This document shows, one piece after another, positions 1 to 6,950 of a stretch of 14,204 bases of DNA; the first letter of the stretch is position 1; every line of letters begins with the position of its first letter. The notes below the pieces were generated by a model that saw only the letters and a list, made by a program, of their open reading frames with translations, did not search any database and was not told where the DNA came from. This stretch comes from Microbacteriaceae bacterium (GTDB taxonomy: Bacteria; Actinomycetota; Actinomycetes; Actinomycetales; Microbacteriaceae). The stretch spans positions 1 to 14,204 of the forward strand of contig CANGGA010000009.1 in the NCBI GenBank assembly GCA_947453285.1, read 5' to 3'. The translations under genes and the position numbers were made by a program.

Positions 1-287
1 CCGAAGGCATCCTGGTTTACAAGTTCAGGAGAAGCGGTAACCGAGCTGTTGACCTCTATAACTTCGCCATCAACCGGAGCGTAAAGTTCGCCGACCGATT
101 TAGTTGATTCAATCTCGCCACAAATCTTCATGTATGTGGTCCTGGCGCCAACCTTTGGCAGGTCTACGAAAACAACATCGCCGAGTTTTTCTGCCGCGTA
201 TGCGGTGATGCCGATGGTTGCCACATCGCCCTCAACCTTTAGCCACTCGTGCTCTTTTGTGTAGTGAAGTTCGCTTGGGTTAGACAT
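1..287 (-). CDS. gcvH: Glycine cleavage system H protein, partial (3' end outside window)
   Basis: GcvH is the small lipoyl carrier of the glycine cleavage system. It shuttles the aminomethyl group from the P protein (glycine decarboxylase) to the T protein and electrons to the L protein, in the cytoplasm. The ATG at 287 opens a frame that reads to the left edge with no stop, about 95 codons of a family that is usually 125-130 residues. Visible family signs are the N-terminal LHYTKEHEWL segment and the lipoylation site ESTKSVGELYAPV, where Lys63 should carry the lipoate. The start lies five bases after the gcvT stop, so the two genes are surely co-transcribed. gcvP is expected next, beyond the edge, but cannot be seen. 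Identification is firm; only the C-terminal end is missing because of the window boundary. Confidence 0.95.
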   Translation of the reverse strand, partial: MSNPSELHYTKEHEWLKVEGDVATIGITAYAAEKLGDVVFVDLPKVGARTTYMKICGEIESTKSVGELYAPVDGEVIEVNSSVTASPELVNQDAF

Positions 288-292
288 GCTGA

Positions 293-1384
293 CTATTGCT
301 CTTTCTTGTAAAACGGCAATTTGACGATCTTGTAAGGTTCTAAGTTGCCTCGAACATCAACACTAATAGTGTCGCCGACCCCAAAATTGCGGTCGGTCAG
401 GTATGCCATTGCCACCGGATAACCGAGGGTAGGCGAGAGCGCGCCAGAGGTGATTCGACCAATGGTTTCGCCGGTTTCTGGGTGGCGAAGTTCATATTCT
501 GCGCGGGCCGCACGCTTGCCTTGGCCCACGATTCCGACCAAGCGCTCGGCGGGTTCTTGACGCTTTTGCAGAGCTTCGCGGCCAACGAACTCGTGATCTT
601 CGTCTAGGCGAACTACGCGGCCAAGGCCAGCCTCGAAAGGTGTGTGATCTTCATCTAGCTCGTGGCCATAAAGCGGCATTCCAGCCTCGAGGCGAAGGGT
701 GTCTCGGCAGGCAAGCCCGGCGGCGATAATTCCTTCTGCCGACCCAGCAGCAAGAATGGCGTTCCAGACCCGAGCGGCGTGCTCTGCAGAAACTAAGACC
801 TCAAAGCCATCTTCACCGGTGTAGCCGGTTCGGCAAAGGTAAGCGCTCGCACCGTCGACCGTTGCTGCCGCGATTGAGTAGTACTTAAGCGGGTCAAGGT
901 CTGTGTCGGTCAGGGTTTGCAAGATGCCGGTTGCCTTTGGCCCCTGAACTGCGATTAGCGCCCATTCGTCGCTCTGGTCTTCAACCAAAACCGCGAACTG
1001 GTCTTTGCGATCGTGCAGCGCGTGTGCAACGGCGTGACGATTACCCGCGTTTGCAATAACCAAGAAATTGTCATCGCCAAGTCGGTAGACAATCAGATCA
1101 TCAATGATTCCGCCGTCTTTGTTGCAAATCATCGAATACTTTGCGCGGCCAACTGCAATTTCTGATGCCACGCCGATTAGAGCGTGATCTAGAAATACAG
1201 CTGCGTCGGAGCCTGTCACGAAAATTTCTGCCATGTGCGAGATGTCGAACGCACCGGCCGCGCTTCGAACGGCATGATGCTCGGCAAGGTCGCTGCTATA
1301 GCGCACCGGCATGTCCCAGCCACCAAAGTCGGTGAAGCTTGCTCCAAGTTTTACGTGCTCGTCGTGCAGAACTGTTTTAGCCAT
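293..1384 (-). CDS. gcvT: Aminomethyltransferase (glycine cleavage T protein)
   Basis: GcvT moves the methylene carbon of the H-protein-bound aminomethyl group to tetrahydrofolate, giving 5,10-methylene-THF and ammonia. The 363-residue length is normal for the family. The N-terminal folate-binding domain shows FTDFGGWDMPV (18-28), FDISHMAE (46-53) and the GGIIDDLIVY stretch (91-100) with the Asp pair used for folate chemistry. Further on are the GYTGEDGFEVLV and LACRDTLRLEAGMPLYGHEL signatures, then the C-terminal domain with VGREAL. The ATG lies nine bases after the aguA stop. Upstream sequence is A-rich with only a weak Shine-Dalgarno match, so translational coupling to aguA is likely. The glycine riboswitch often found before gcvT operons cannot fit here. 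Nothing in the protein looks degraded. Confidence 0.96.
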   Translation of the reverse strand: MAKTVLHDEHVKLGASFTDFGGWDMPVRYSSDLAEHHAVRSAAGAFDISHMAEIFVTGSDAAVFLDHALIGVASEIAVGRAKYSMICNKDGGIIDDLIVYRLGDDNFLVIANAGNRHAVAHALHDRKDQFAVLVEDQSDEWALIAVQGPKATGILQTLTDTDLDPLKYYSIAAATVDGASAYLCRTGYTGEDGFEVLVSAEHAARVWNAILAAGSAEGIIAAGLACRDTLRLEAGMPLYGHELDEDHTPFEAGLGRVVRLDEDHEFVGREALQKRQEPAERLVGIVGQGKRAARAEYELRHPETGETIGRITSGALSPTLGYPVAMAYLTDRNFGVGDTISVDVRGNLEPYKIVKLPFYKKEQ

Positions 1385-1393
1385 TTTTCTTTT

Positions 1394-2398
1394 CTACTTT
1401 GGTTGTTGCTGAGTGATGCAGTGAATTCCGCCACCGCGCGCAAACAGGGCTCGCGCGTCAACCAAGACAACATCTCTGTCGGGGTAGCACCGTTCAAGAA
1501 TCGCTTTGGCGACCTGATCGTTTTCGTCTTCAAATGCGCACAAGATGACGCCGCCGTTAACGACGTAGTGGTTTATGTATGAGTAGTCGACCCATCCGTG
1601 TTCGTCTTTGAGAGTCTTTGGCGCCGGCATCGAAATCAAGTTGAAGCCACCGGCTTCTTCGAGTGTGCGCTTTACCTCGTGACTAACAGAGAAGTCGGGG
1701 TGGCTTTCGTCTTGTTGATCGTGAAACAAGATGGTGTCTTCGTTCACGAAACAGGCCACGATATCGATGTGGCCACGTGTTCCAAAAATTTCGTAGTCGC
1801 GGGTGAGTCCGCGGCGCACCCAAACGGCACGGTTTGTTCCGAGCTGACGGTGAATCTCAGCCTCGACCTCTTGACGGCTTAGGTCAGGGTTTCGCTCCTT
1901 GCCCAGCTGCACTGTCTCGGTGAGCAACACGGTTCCTGCACCGTTCACATGGATGCCACCACCTTCGTTTACCAAGGTTGAGGCCAGGCGTTCGACGCCC
2001 TCGTGCTTCGCCACAAGGCTAGCGATTGGTGCATCTGCCTCCCAAGCGGCCCAGCCGCCCTGGGCGCCCCAGCCGTTGAATACCCAGTCGACCGCTGCGA
2101 TCTCGCCGGCCTCATTCTTTACAAAGGTTGGGCCGATATCGCGCATCCAGCCATCGTTCAGGTCAAAGTTCACAAGCTCGATGTTTTCAGCGAGCATGCC
2201 TCGAGCTTTTTGATGGTCTTGCTTTCGAACCACCATGTTGACCGGCTCGAACTGAGCGACCGCGTTAGCCACATTTGCCCAAGTCAGAAAGGCCTCTTCG
2301 GCATCTGCTTCGGTTTCACCGAGCGTGTAGTCGGCGCTCGGCCAGGCCATCCAAGTCTTCTCATGCTGAGTCCACTCAGCCGGCATGCGCCAAGCCAT
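1394..2398 (-). CDS. aguA: Agmatine deiminase
   Basis: AguA hydrolyses agmatine to N-carbamoylputrescine and ammonia. It belongs to the guanidino-group-modifying (PAD-type) superfamily. At 334 residues it is a little shorter than many family members (about 340-370). Visible signatures are the N-terminal MPAEW and MAWP segments, NDGWMRDIGPTF (81-92) with the substrate-binding Asp residues, VNEGGGIHVNG (143-153), GTRGHIDIVACF (206-217) with the catalytic His210, and the C-terminal GGGIHCITQQQP with nucleophile Cys327. All catalytic residues are present. The ATG overlaps the aguB stop by one base (TAATG), a classic sign of translational coupling, and the next gene completes the route to putrescine. 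Alternatives such as peptidyl-arginine deiminase of oral bacteria share the fold, but the adjacent aguB strongly favours agmatine. Confidence 0.94.
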   Translation of the reverse strand: MAWRMPAEWTQHEKTWMAWPSADYTLGETEADAEEAFLTWANVANAVAQFEPVNMVVRKQDHQKARGMLAENIELVNFDLNDGWMRDIGPTFVKNEAGEIAAVDWVFNGWGAQGGWAAWEADAPIASLVAKHEGVERLASTLVNEGGGIHVNGAGTVLLTETVQLGKERNPDLSRQEVEAEIHRQLGTNRAVWVRRGLTRDYEIFGTRGHIDIVACFVNEDTILFHDQQDESHPDFSVSHEVKRTLEEAGGFNLISMPAPKTLKDEHGWVDYSYINHYVVNGGVILCAFEDENDQVAKAILERCYPDRDVVLVDARALFARGGGIHCITQQQPK

Positions 2399-3396
2399 TA
2401 GTAGTTCACTCCAGCAATGCCACCGTCTTCGCCGTCGCCAGATTCGGTGCGACGATTAACCACTTCTTCGGTCAACATGTCATATGTGTCTGGACGACGA
2501 GTCGCCAAGAACGGAAACAGGTCGAGCCAGTCACGACGCTGATCGAGATCGATATCGGCAACGAGAACTTCGTCTGTGTCTCGACCGGCCCTTGCAAGAA
2601 TGCGTCCGAACGGGTCGCAAATGAAACTGCTGCCATAGAAGGTGATTGAACCTTCGTTCCCATATCGGTTCGGCACCACCATGAAAGTTCCATTGCCAAT
2701 TGCGTTTCCGATAATCACCTGGCGCCAAAGCGGCTCGGTGTCGAAGTCAGGGTGATCCGGTTCGCTTCCGATTGCGGTCGGGTAGGCGAGCAGCTCGGCA
2801 CCGCGAAGGGAATAGTTGCGAACCACTTCGGCAAACCATTCATCCCAGCAAGTTGGCAAACCGATGTTTGCAATGGTCTCGTCGAATTCGATTTCATAAA
2901 CCGGATACGGCTCGCCATCGGCAGGGCCAGGCGCAAAATATTTGTCTTCGTAATAGCCGGCGGTCACCGGAATGTGAAGTTTCGGAGTTCGCGCAATGAT
3001 TCGACCGGCTGGGTCGACGATGATGGCAACATTTAGCCCGCGCCCATCGGCGAATGGCTGGTGCTCATAAAGCGAGATGTGCACGTGCACGTTGTTCGCT
3101 TTTGCCTGCTTGGCGGCGAAAAGATAGGTAGAACCGGTCTCGAGGTCTTCGGCGAGAAGGTTTGGGGTGTCGGTCGGCATGATGTCGGCCATGTAGCGGC
3201 TGAGTGTGAGTTCGGGCAGAAACACGATTTTCGCCCCTGCGTTGGCGGCCTCACGGATGCCTTCGGCAAGCACGGCTTCGTGTTCGCTCGGGTCTTCGTG
3301 CCACTTGGTCTGCACTAATGCGACTCGCAGCGGCTCGCGTTCGGCAGGCTTTACACGGCTCAGGCTCGGCAGGGCTTCGGCGATAGTTAGCTTCAC
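2398..3396 (-). CDS. aguB: N-carbamoylputrescine amidase (nitrilase superfamily)
   Basis: AguB cleaves N-carbamoylputrescine to putrescine, CO2 and ammonia. The protein has the carbon-nitrogen hydrolase fold with its triad visible: Glu62 in FLPELTLSRY, Lys139 in TPKLHIPVTAGYYEDKYF and Cys183 in GLPTCWDEWF. The stretch after the cysteine, ending YPTAIGSEP, closely matches the carbamoylputrescine amidase subgroup. The start is GTG at 3396, two bases after the decarboxylase stop, with a good Shine-Dalgarno-like AGAAGGA just upstream inside that gene. The 332 residues exceed the usual roughly 290: there is a 20-residue N-terminal lead and a C-terminal Gly/Asp/Glu-rich tail from about residue 316 to 332. 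The reading frame ends in the one-base overlap with aguA. Beta-ureidopropionase is the main alternative, made unlikely by context. Confidence 0.93.
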   Translation of the reverse strand: MKLTIAEALPSLSRVKPAEREPLRVALVQTKWHEDPSEHEAVLAEGIREAANAGAKIVFLPELTLSRYMADIMPTDTPNLLAEDLETGSTYLFAAKQAKANNVHVHISLYEHQPFADGRGLNVAIIVDPAGRIIARTPKLHIPVTAGYYEDKYFAPGPADGEPYPVYEIEFDETIANIGLPTCWDEWFAEVVRNYSLRGAELLAYPTAIGSEPDHPDFDTEPLWRQVIIGNAIGNGTFMVVPNRYGNEGSITFYGSSFICDPFGRILARAGRDTDEVLVADIDLDQRRDWLDLFPFLATRRPDTYDMLTEEVVNRRTESGDGEDGGIAGVNY

Positions 3397-3398
3397 GA

Positions 3399-4745
3399 TT
3401 AGTCCTTCTCAATTCGATCGAGAATTTCGGCAATCGTTTCGATGGTGGTCGTCGGATTAACGATTGCAAAGCGCAGGTTTGGCTCGCCGCGGTGAGAGCT
3501 CGGCACGACAAAGGCAATCTGATCTGCGAGCAGCTTGTCGCTCCATGCGTCGTAGTCGCTTTGGTTCCATCCGTGTTTTTTGAAAACTACAACGCTGAGC
3601 ATCGGTTCGCGAACCAGTTCAAGGTCGGCACGCTTGCGAATGAGTTCTGCCGCGTCGCGTGCCAGTTGGCAATTCGTTTCGACAGCCGCGCGATATGCCG
3701 CGACGCCGTGTGTTGCAAGCGAGAACCAAAGCGGCAAACCACGAGGGCGACGAGTGAGGTTAATTGCGTAGTCGCTCGGGTTCCACTCGCCCGACTCTGT
3801 GAGAGTGTCGAGATATTCACCGTGTTGCGTGTGTGCCTCGCGGGCAAGTTCAGGATTGCGATAAACCAACGCACAGGCATCGAACGGAGCGAACAACCAC
3901 TTGTGCGGGTCGACGATAAAACTGTCTGCATTTTCGAGTCCGGAAAAAAGTTTGCGAGTGCTCGGAGCAAGTATTGCCGCAAGACCATAAGCGCCATCTA
4001 CGTGCAACCAAATGTTGTGGCTCTTGGCAACCGAAGCAATTTCATCGATGCTATCGACGATGCCAAAGTTCGTCGTGCCTCCGGTGGCAACAATTGCAAA
4101 GACTTCGCGATCGCCAGCAGCGGCGAGAGCGCTGTCGACTGCTGGGCCACCGAGTTGACCGTCTTCGTCTGCTCGCGCGGCAATGATGTCTACGTCCATG
4201 ACTCGAGCAGCGGTCTTCAGGCTCGAGTGAGCCTCGCTGCTGCAGATGAAGGCCCAACGTTCCGGCTTGTGACCGAGCCGCTTTTCGGCTGCGAACCTCG
4301 CCGCCACAAGGGCAGAAAGGTTTCCGATGGTTCCGCCCTGCACAAACACTCCACCGGCACCAGTCGGCAGGCCGGTCTCGCGAACCAACCACTCGATTAC
4401 CTGGTTCTCGGCGAATACCGCCCCGGCGCCTTCCATCCAAGAGCCGCCATAAATGGCCGATGCCGAAACGATCAGGTCAAACAGTTTCGAAGCCTCGGTT
4501 GGCGCAGAAGGAATGAATGACAAATAGCCAGGATGGTCAGTGCTGATAGTCGAAGGAGCCAACACCTCGCCAAAAAGTTCTAACGCTGCCGAACCGCCAA
4601 GACCCTTCTCTGTGATGGTTTGACCAGCGAGTTCGTTGAGAACCTCTAGCGGTTTTGGTGAATCGAGTGGCGGAGGAGCATAGCTGAGTCGAGTGCGCGC
4701 ATATTCGAAGACCGCTTCGCGCAGCTCTCCGGTGACTTCGTGCAT
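3399..4745 (-). CDS. PLP-dependent amino acid decarboxylase (group II), substrate unknown
   Basis: This is a fold-type I, group II pyridoxal-phosphate decarboxylase, the family of aromatic amino acid, histidine, diaminobutyrate and glutamate decarboxylases. Numbered from ATG-4745 it has 448 residues. Visible motifs are HPGYLSFIPSAPT near 71-83, GGSWMEGAGAVFAE near 100-113, FVQGGTIGNLSALVAAR, the cofactor-stacking His173 in SSEAHSS, Asp250 in HVDGAYG and the Schiff-base Lys282 in DPHKWLFAPFD. The same frame extends to a GTG at 4769, ten bases after the upstream stop, but that codon lacks a Shine-Dalgarno; ATG-4745 has GAGAG seven bases before it, so I chose it with modest certainty. The gene sits two bases before aguB. 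Arginine decarboxylation to agmatine would fit the pathway, but known arginine decarboxylases belong to other families. The substrate therefore remains open. Confidence 0.88.
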   Translation of the reverse strand: MHEVTGELREAVFEYARTRLSYAPPPLDSPKPLEVLNELAGQTITEKGLGGSAALELFGEVLAPSTISTDHPGYLSFIPSAPTEASKLFDLIVSASAIYGGSWMEGAGAVFAENQVIEWLVRETGLPTGAGGVFVQGGTIGNLSALVAARFAAEKRLGHKPERWAFICSSEAHSSLKTAARVMDVDIIAARADEDGQLGGPAVDSALAAAGDREVFAIVATGGTTNFGIVDSIDEIASVAKSHNIWLHVDGAYGLAAILAPSTRKLFSGLENADSFIVDPHKWLFAPFDACALVYRNPELAREAHTQHGEYLDTLTESGEWNPSDYAINLTRRPRGLPLWFSLATHGVAAYRAAVETNCQLARDAAELIRKRADLELVREPMLSVVVFKKHGWNQSDYDAWSDKLLADQIAFVVPSSHRGEPNLRFAIVNPTTTIETIAEILDRIEKD

Positions 4746-4779
4746 CTTTGCACTCTCAGGGGTTGGCACTTTTGGTTTG

Positions 4780-5016
4780 CTACTTCTTCTTTGCTCGACG
4801 GGCGATAGAAATCACGAAGCCAAATGCACTCAGTGCGAGCAAGGCCCAAAATAGCCAGCGCTGTTGTTCAACGATGGCGGCGCAAGAAGTCCAGCCTTCG
4901 GTCTGCACGGCATCGACACAGTTATTTGGGTTGAGCAATCCGATTAGAGAGGCGAGTGCCGCAACGACCGAGACGGTAGCAATCATCGCCCAACTGTTGT
5001 TTTTTACTTCGGCCAT
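4780..5016 (-). CDS. Small two-helix membrane protein with paired loop cysteines, function unknown
   Basis: I do not recognise this 78-residue protein. It has two predicted membrane helices (about 10-28 and 54-72) joined by a loop of about 25 residues, and ends in a basic RRAKKK tail. By the positive-inside rule both ends are cytoplasmic and the loop faces outward. The loop holds the only two cysteines, Cys33 and Cys45, which could form a disulphide. The ATG overlaps the thioredoxin stop by one base (TAATG), so it is translated together with the redox protein upstream, and the PLP decarboxylase follows closely. Coding status is supported by this overlap, the operon packing and the clean membrane topology. 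No function is claimed. Confidence 0.8.
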   Translation of the reverse strand: MAEVKNNSWAMIATVSVVAALASLIGLLNPNNCVDAVQTEGWTSCAAIVEQQRWLFWALLALSAFGFVISIARRAKKK

Positions 5017-5405
5017 TATTCGGCAACCTCAGAACTCTCGTTGCCGGCTGGGCCAGCTGCGATGTCAGCCCGCACTTCATCCATGTTCACGTTGCGAACG
5101 GCCGAGATAAGTTCGTCGAGCATCGGCGCTGGCAGAGCACCGGCACGGTTGTAAAGCATGATGCCATCGCGAAAAACCATGAGCGTCGGAATCGAAGTGA
5201 TCTCGAGCGCCCCGGCCAAGTCTTGGTTGGCTTCGGTATCGACCTTGCCGAAAATTATGTCTTGATTCGCTTCGCTTGCGGCTTCAAAGATTGGGCCGAA
5301 TTGCTTGCAAGGGCCGCACCACTCCGCCCAAAGATCAACTAGAACGATGCCAGGCGAGGTCACGATTTCACCGAAGGCGTTGAAATCTAGTTCGACGGTT
5401 GCCAT
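5016..5405 (-). CDS. Thioredoxin family protein
   Basis: This 129-residue protein carries the canonical active site WAEWCGPCK, with redox Cys30 and Cys33, and the cis-proline loop ITSIPTLMVF with Pro73. Classical thioredoxins have about 105-110 residues; here the thioredoxin domain is followed by a tail from about 108 that is rich in Ala, Gly, Asp and Glu (…AGPAGNESSEVAE). No signal peptide or lipobox is visible, so it should act in the cytoplasm as a general disulphide reductant. The start lies inside the end of the EamA gene (19-base overlap) and the stop overlaps the next start, placing it in the middle of a coupled run. MsrA, encoded divergently just upstream of this operon, normally uses thioredoxin as reductant. 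Other paralogues may exist in the genome, so I give no symbol. Confidence 0.93.
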   Translation of the reverse strand: MATVELDFNAFGEIVTSPGIVLVDLWAEWCGPCKQFGPIFEAASEANQDIIFGKVDTEANQDLAGALEITSIPTLMVFRDGIMLYNRAGALPAPMLDELISAVRNVNMDEVRADIAAGPAGNESSEVAE

Positions 5406-6328
5406 TTTTTGCTCCTCGCGGTTTGGGCCACCACTATTCCGACGATGACCAAGGCACCGCCGATAGTTTGCGACAGGTCAATCTTCTCGCTAAGCCACAG
5501 AAATCCAAAAACGAAGGCAAAAATGGTCTCGGCAGTGCTGGCAATGCCAACTCCACTTGCCGAAAGGTGCCTCATCGCCAAAAACGTAAACAGCATCGGC
5601 GCGAATGAACCAAAGATTGCCACCCAAATCAGCAGCCCCCAGGTTGGTAGGGTCAGTGCGGCAAGGTTGCCCGAGAGATTCACCGGTTTTGCAAAATCGA
5701 TCAAACCCACCGGATGAATGTTGGCGGCTATCGCCCAGAAGATGGTGGCTGCCAAGAACGCATAGAACATGGTCGAGAACGCATCGCGTTTGCGTTGAAC
5801 GTGTTCGCCCATGATGAAGTAGCTGCTCAAGAAGATTGCGGCCAGAACGCCGAAGAGCACGCCGGTCGGGTTGAGCCACGCGGCCCACGGTTTAGCCACC
5901 ACGGTGAGACCGGCGAGCACCAGGGCAACGGCAAGCCAGATTCGACCGCGCACCTTTTCTTTGAAGATGAAATATGAGGCGATTGGCACAAGAACGATTG
6001 CGGTGTACTCAATAAGAAGTGCGATGCCCACCTGCAAGTTGGCAACCGCGTTGCTGTATGCCCACTGCATCAGTCCAACGCCGACTACGCCGAACACCGC
6101 GAAAAATGGCACATCTCGACGAGCGAGCTTGAATGCTCTCGGCTTGGTTAGGGCCACGCCGATGCCGGCGAAAAGTGCCACCGCGGCCGAGCGAAACAGC
6201 ACGAGTTGTTCTGCAGAGATTCCGCTCTCGATGAGCACCTTGGTGGTGCTCGCGTTTAGGCCAAAAAGCAAAGAGCTGGTTAGTGCCAAAAACACGCCTA
6301 GCGTTGGGTGCTTGTGATTTTGGCTCAT
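5387..6328 (-). CDS. EamA/DMT-family transporter
   Basis: This 313-residue protein is a drug/metabolite-transporter superfamily permease with about ten membrane helices, made of two EamA repeats (about 8-145 and 155-303). Family signs include the N-terminal SSLLFGLNASTTKVLI helix, the IEYTAIVLVPIASYFIFKEKV segment ending the first repeat, and the corresponding STAETIFAFVFGFLWLSEKI in the second. Members move amino acids, purines or other small metabolites, usually as exporters; the substrate cannot be read from sequence. It is the first gene of the minus-strand operon. Its ATG begins exactly six bases downstream of a TAGGCT hexamer, with no room for a Shine-Dalgarno sequence, so translation from a leaderless message is likely. 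Its position ahead of polyamine and glycine genes hints at export or import of a related amine or amino acid, but this is inference. Confidence 0.92.
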   Translation of the reverse strand: MSQNHKHPTLGVFLALTSSLLFGLNASTTKVLIESGISAEQLVLFRSAAVALFAGIGVALTKPRAFKLARRDVPFFAVFGVVGVGLMQWAYSNAVANLQVGIALLIEYTAIVLVPIASYFIFKEKVRGRIWLAVALVLAGLTVVAKPWAAWLNPTGVLFGVLAAIFLSSYFIMGEHVQRKRDAFSTMFYAFLAATIFWAIAANIHPVGLIDFAKPVNLSGNLAALTLPTWGLLIWVAIFGSFAPMLFTFLAMRHLSASGVGIASTAETIFAFVFGFLWLSEKIDLSQTIGGALVIVGIVVAQTARSKKWQPSN

Positions 6329-6334
6329 TTGAAA

Positions 6335-6344
6335 AGCCTAGGCT
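6335..6344. promoter_or_regulatory. Palindromic bidirectional leaderless promoter (-10 elements of eamA operon and msrA)
   Basis: The ten bases AGCCTAGGCT are a perfect palindrome in the 22-base gap between two divergent ATG codons. Read on plus, TAGGCT (6339-6344) fits the TANNNT form of a -10 element and lies six bases before the msrA ATG at 6351. Read on minus, TAGGCT (6340-6335) lies six bases before the eamA ATG at 6328. The two hexamers share the central TA pair. Normal -10 to +1 spacing would put each transcription start on the A of the ATG, giving leaderless messages. No convincing -35 hexamer is seen on either side. A repressor operator is another reading of the palindrome. Confidence 0.65.
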
Positions 6345-6350
6345 AGACAA

Positions 6351-6872
6351 ATGACTAGTTTCGTTTTAGGGGGCGGTTGCTTCTGGTGCCTCGACAGCAC
6401 ATACATGCAGTTCAAAGGCGTAAGCGACGTTGAGGTCGGCTACATGGGTGGCGCGATTGCCAACCCGAGCTATGAACAGGTCTGCGAGGGAAACACCAAC
6501 CACGTCGAAGTCGCACGTGTGATCTTCGACGAAACCGTGGTTCCGGCAGAAGTCATTTTGGATATGTTCTTCACCCTGCATGACCCAACTCAGTTGAACC
6601 GTCAGGGCATGGATGTTGGCACCCAGTATCGCTCGGCGATGTTCTATGAAGACGAAGCGCAGAAGTCGTTGTTTGAGGCGGCACGCGATCGTGCCATCGA
6701 ACTTTGGGGAAACGGCATCGTCACCGAGATCGTTCCGGTTGAGCAGTTTTGGATGGGTGAGGAGTATCACCAGGACTTCTTCGAGAAGAACCCAAACCAG
6801 GGATACTGCAACGCAGTTGTGCTGCCGAAGATGCAAAAGGTGCGCGCCAAATTCACTCAGTACATTCGCTGA
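6351..6872 (+). CDS. msrA: Peptide-methionine (S)-S-oxide reductase MsrA
   Basis: MsrA reduces the S-epimer of methionine sulfoxide in proteins and free methionine, repairing oxidative damage in the cytoplasm. The 173-residue protein opens with the family signature GGGCFWCLDSTY, in which Cys10 is the catalytic residue. It continues with the VGYMGG, NPSYEQVCEGNTNHVEV, FFTLHDPTQLNRQGMDVGTQYRSAMFY and EEYHQDFFEKNP blocks. Cys153 in NQGYCNAVV is the likely resolving cysteine. Length is typical for the short MsrA type without a C-terminal extension. The ATG has no Shine-Dalgarno in the 22 bases upstream, consistent with a leaderless start from the shared palindromic promoter. Thioredoxin, the usual electron donor, is encoded in the operon on the other side of that promoter. 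Identification is firm. Confidence 0.96.
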   Translation: MTSFVLGGGCFWCLDSTYMQFKGVSDVEVGYMGGAIANPSYEQVCEGNTNHVEVARVIFDETVVPAEVILDMFFTLHDPTQLNRQGMDVGTQYRSAMFYEDEAQKSLFEAARDRAIELWGNGIVTEIVPVEQFWMGEEYHQDFFEKNPNQGYCNAVVLPKMQKVRAKFTQYIR

Positions 6873-6900
6873 TTTCTGCACAGCAGTTCGTGGTCGCCAG

Positions 6901-6909
6901 TTATCCACA
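6901..6909 (+). promoter_or_regulatory. Perfect-consensus DnaA box upstream of ssb
   Basis: TTATCCACA matches the bacterial DnaA-box consensus exactly. It lies between msrA and ssb, 86 bases before the ssb start and 28 bases after the msrA stop. I found no second perfect copy in this window, and a nine-base match on either strand of 14 kb is expected about once in ten windows by chance. Its place before a DNA-replication-type gene makes DnaA control of ssb a reasonable inference. It could also be a titration site or chance. Confidence 0.5.
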
Positions 6910-6950
6910 GAATTGAATATCTTTAACTCTTAGCGATTGCTCTCAGCCAA

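Noticed and set aside
1385..1393. Glycine riboswitch before gcvT
   Set aside because: Only nine bases separate gcvT from aguA, and I saw no riboswitch-like structure in the intergenic gaps of the operon.
3492..4520. 342-codon open frame on plus opposite the PLP decarboxylase
   Set aside because: It lies wholly antisense to a gene with clear catalytic motifs, its translation has no recognisable domain and odd composition, and no promoter or ribosome site is evident. Long antisense frames are expected here from codon bias.
6872..6900. Intrinsic terminator after msrA
   Set aside because: Only a four-base-pair CTGC/GCAG stem without a T-run is visible; msrA may read through toward ssb.
6366..6908. 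180-codon open frame on minus opposite msrA
   Set aside because: It is a shadow of msrA in another frame; the msrA protein is full length with both key cysteines, and the antisense translation resembles nothing.
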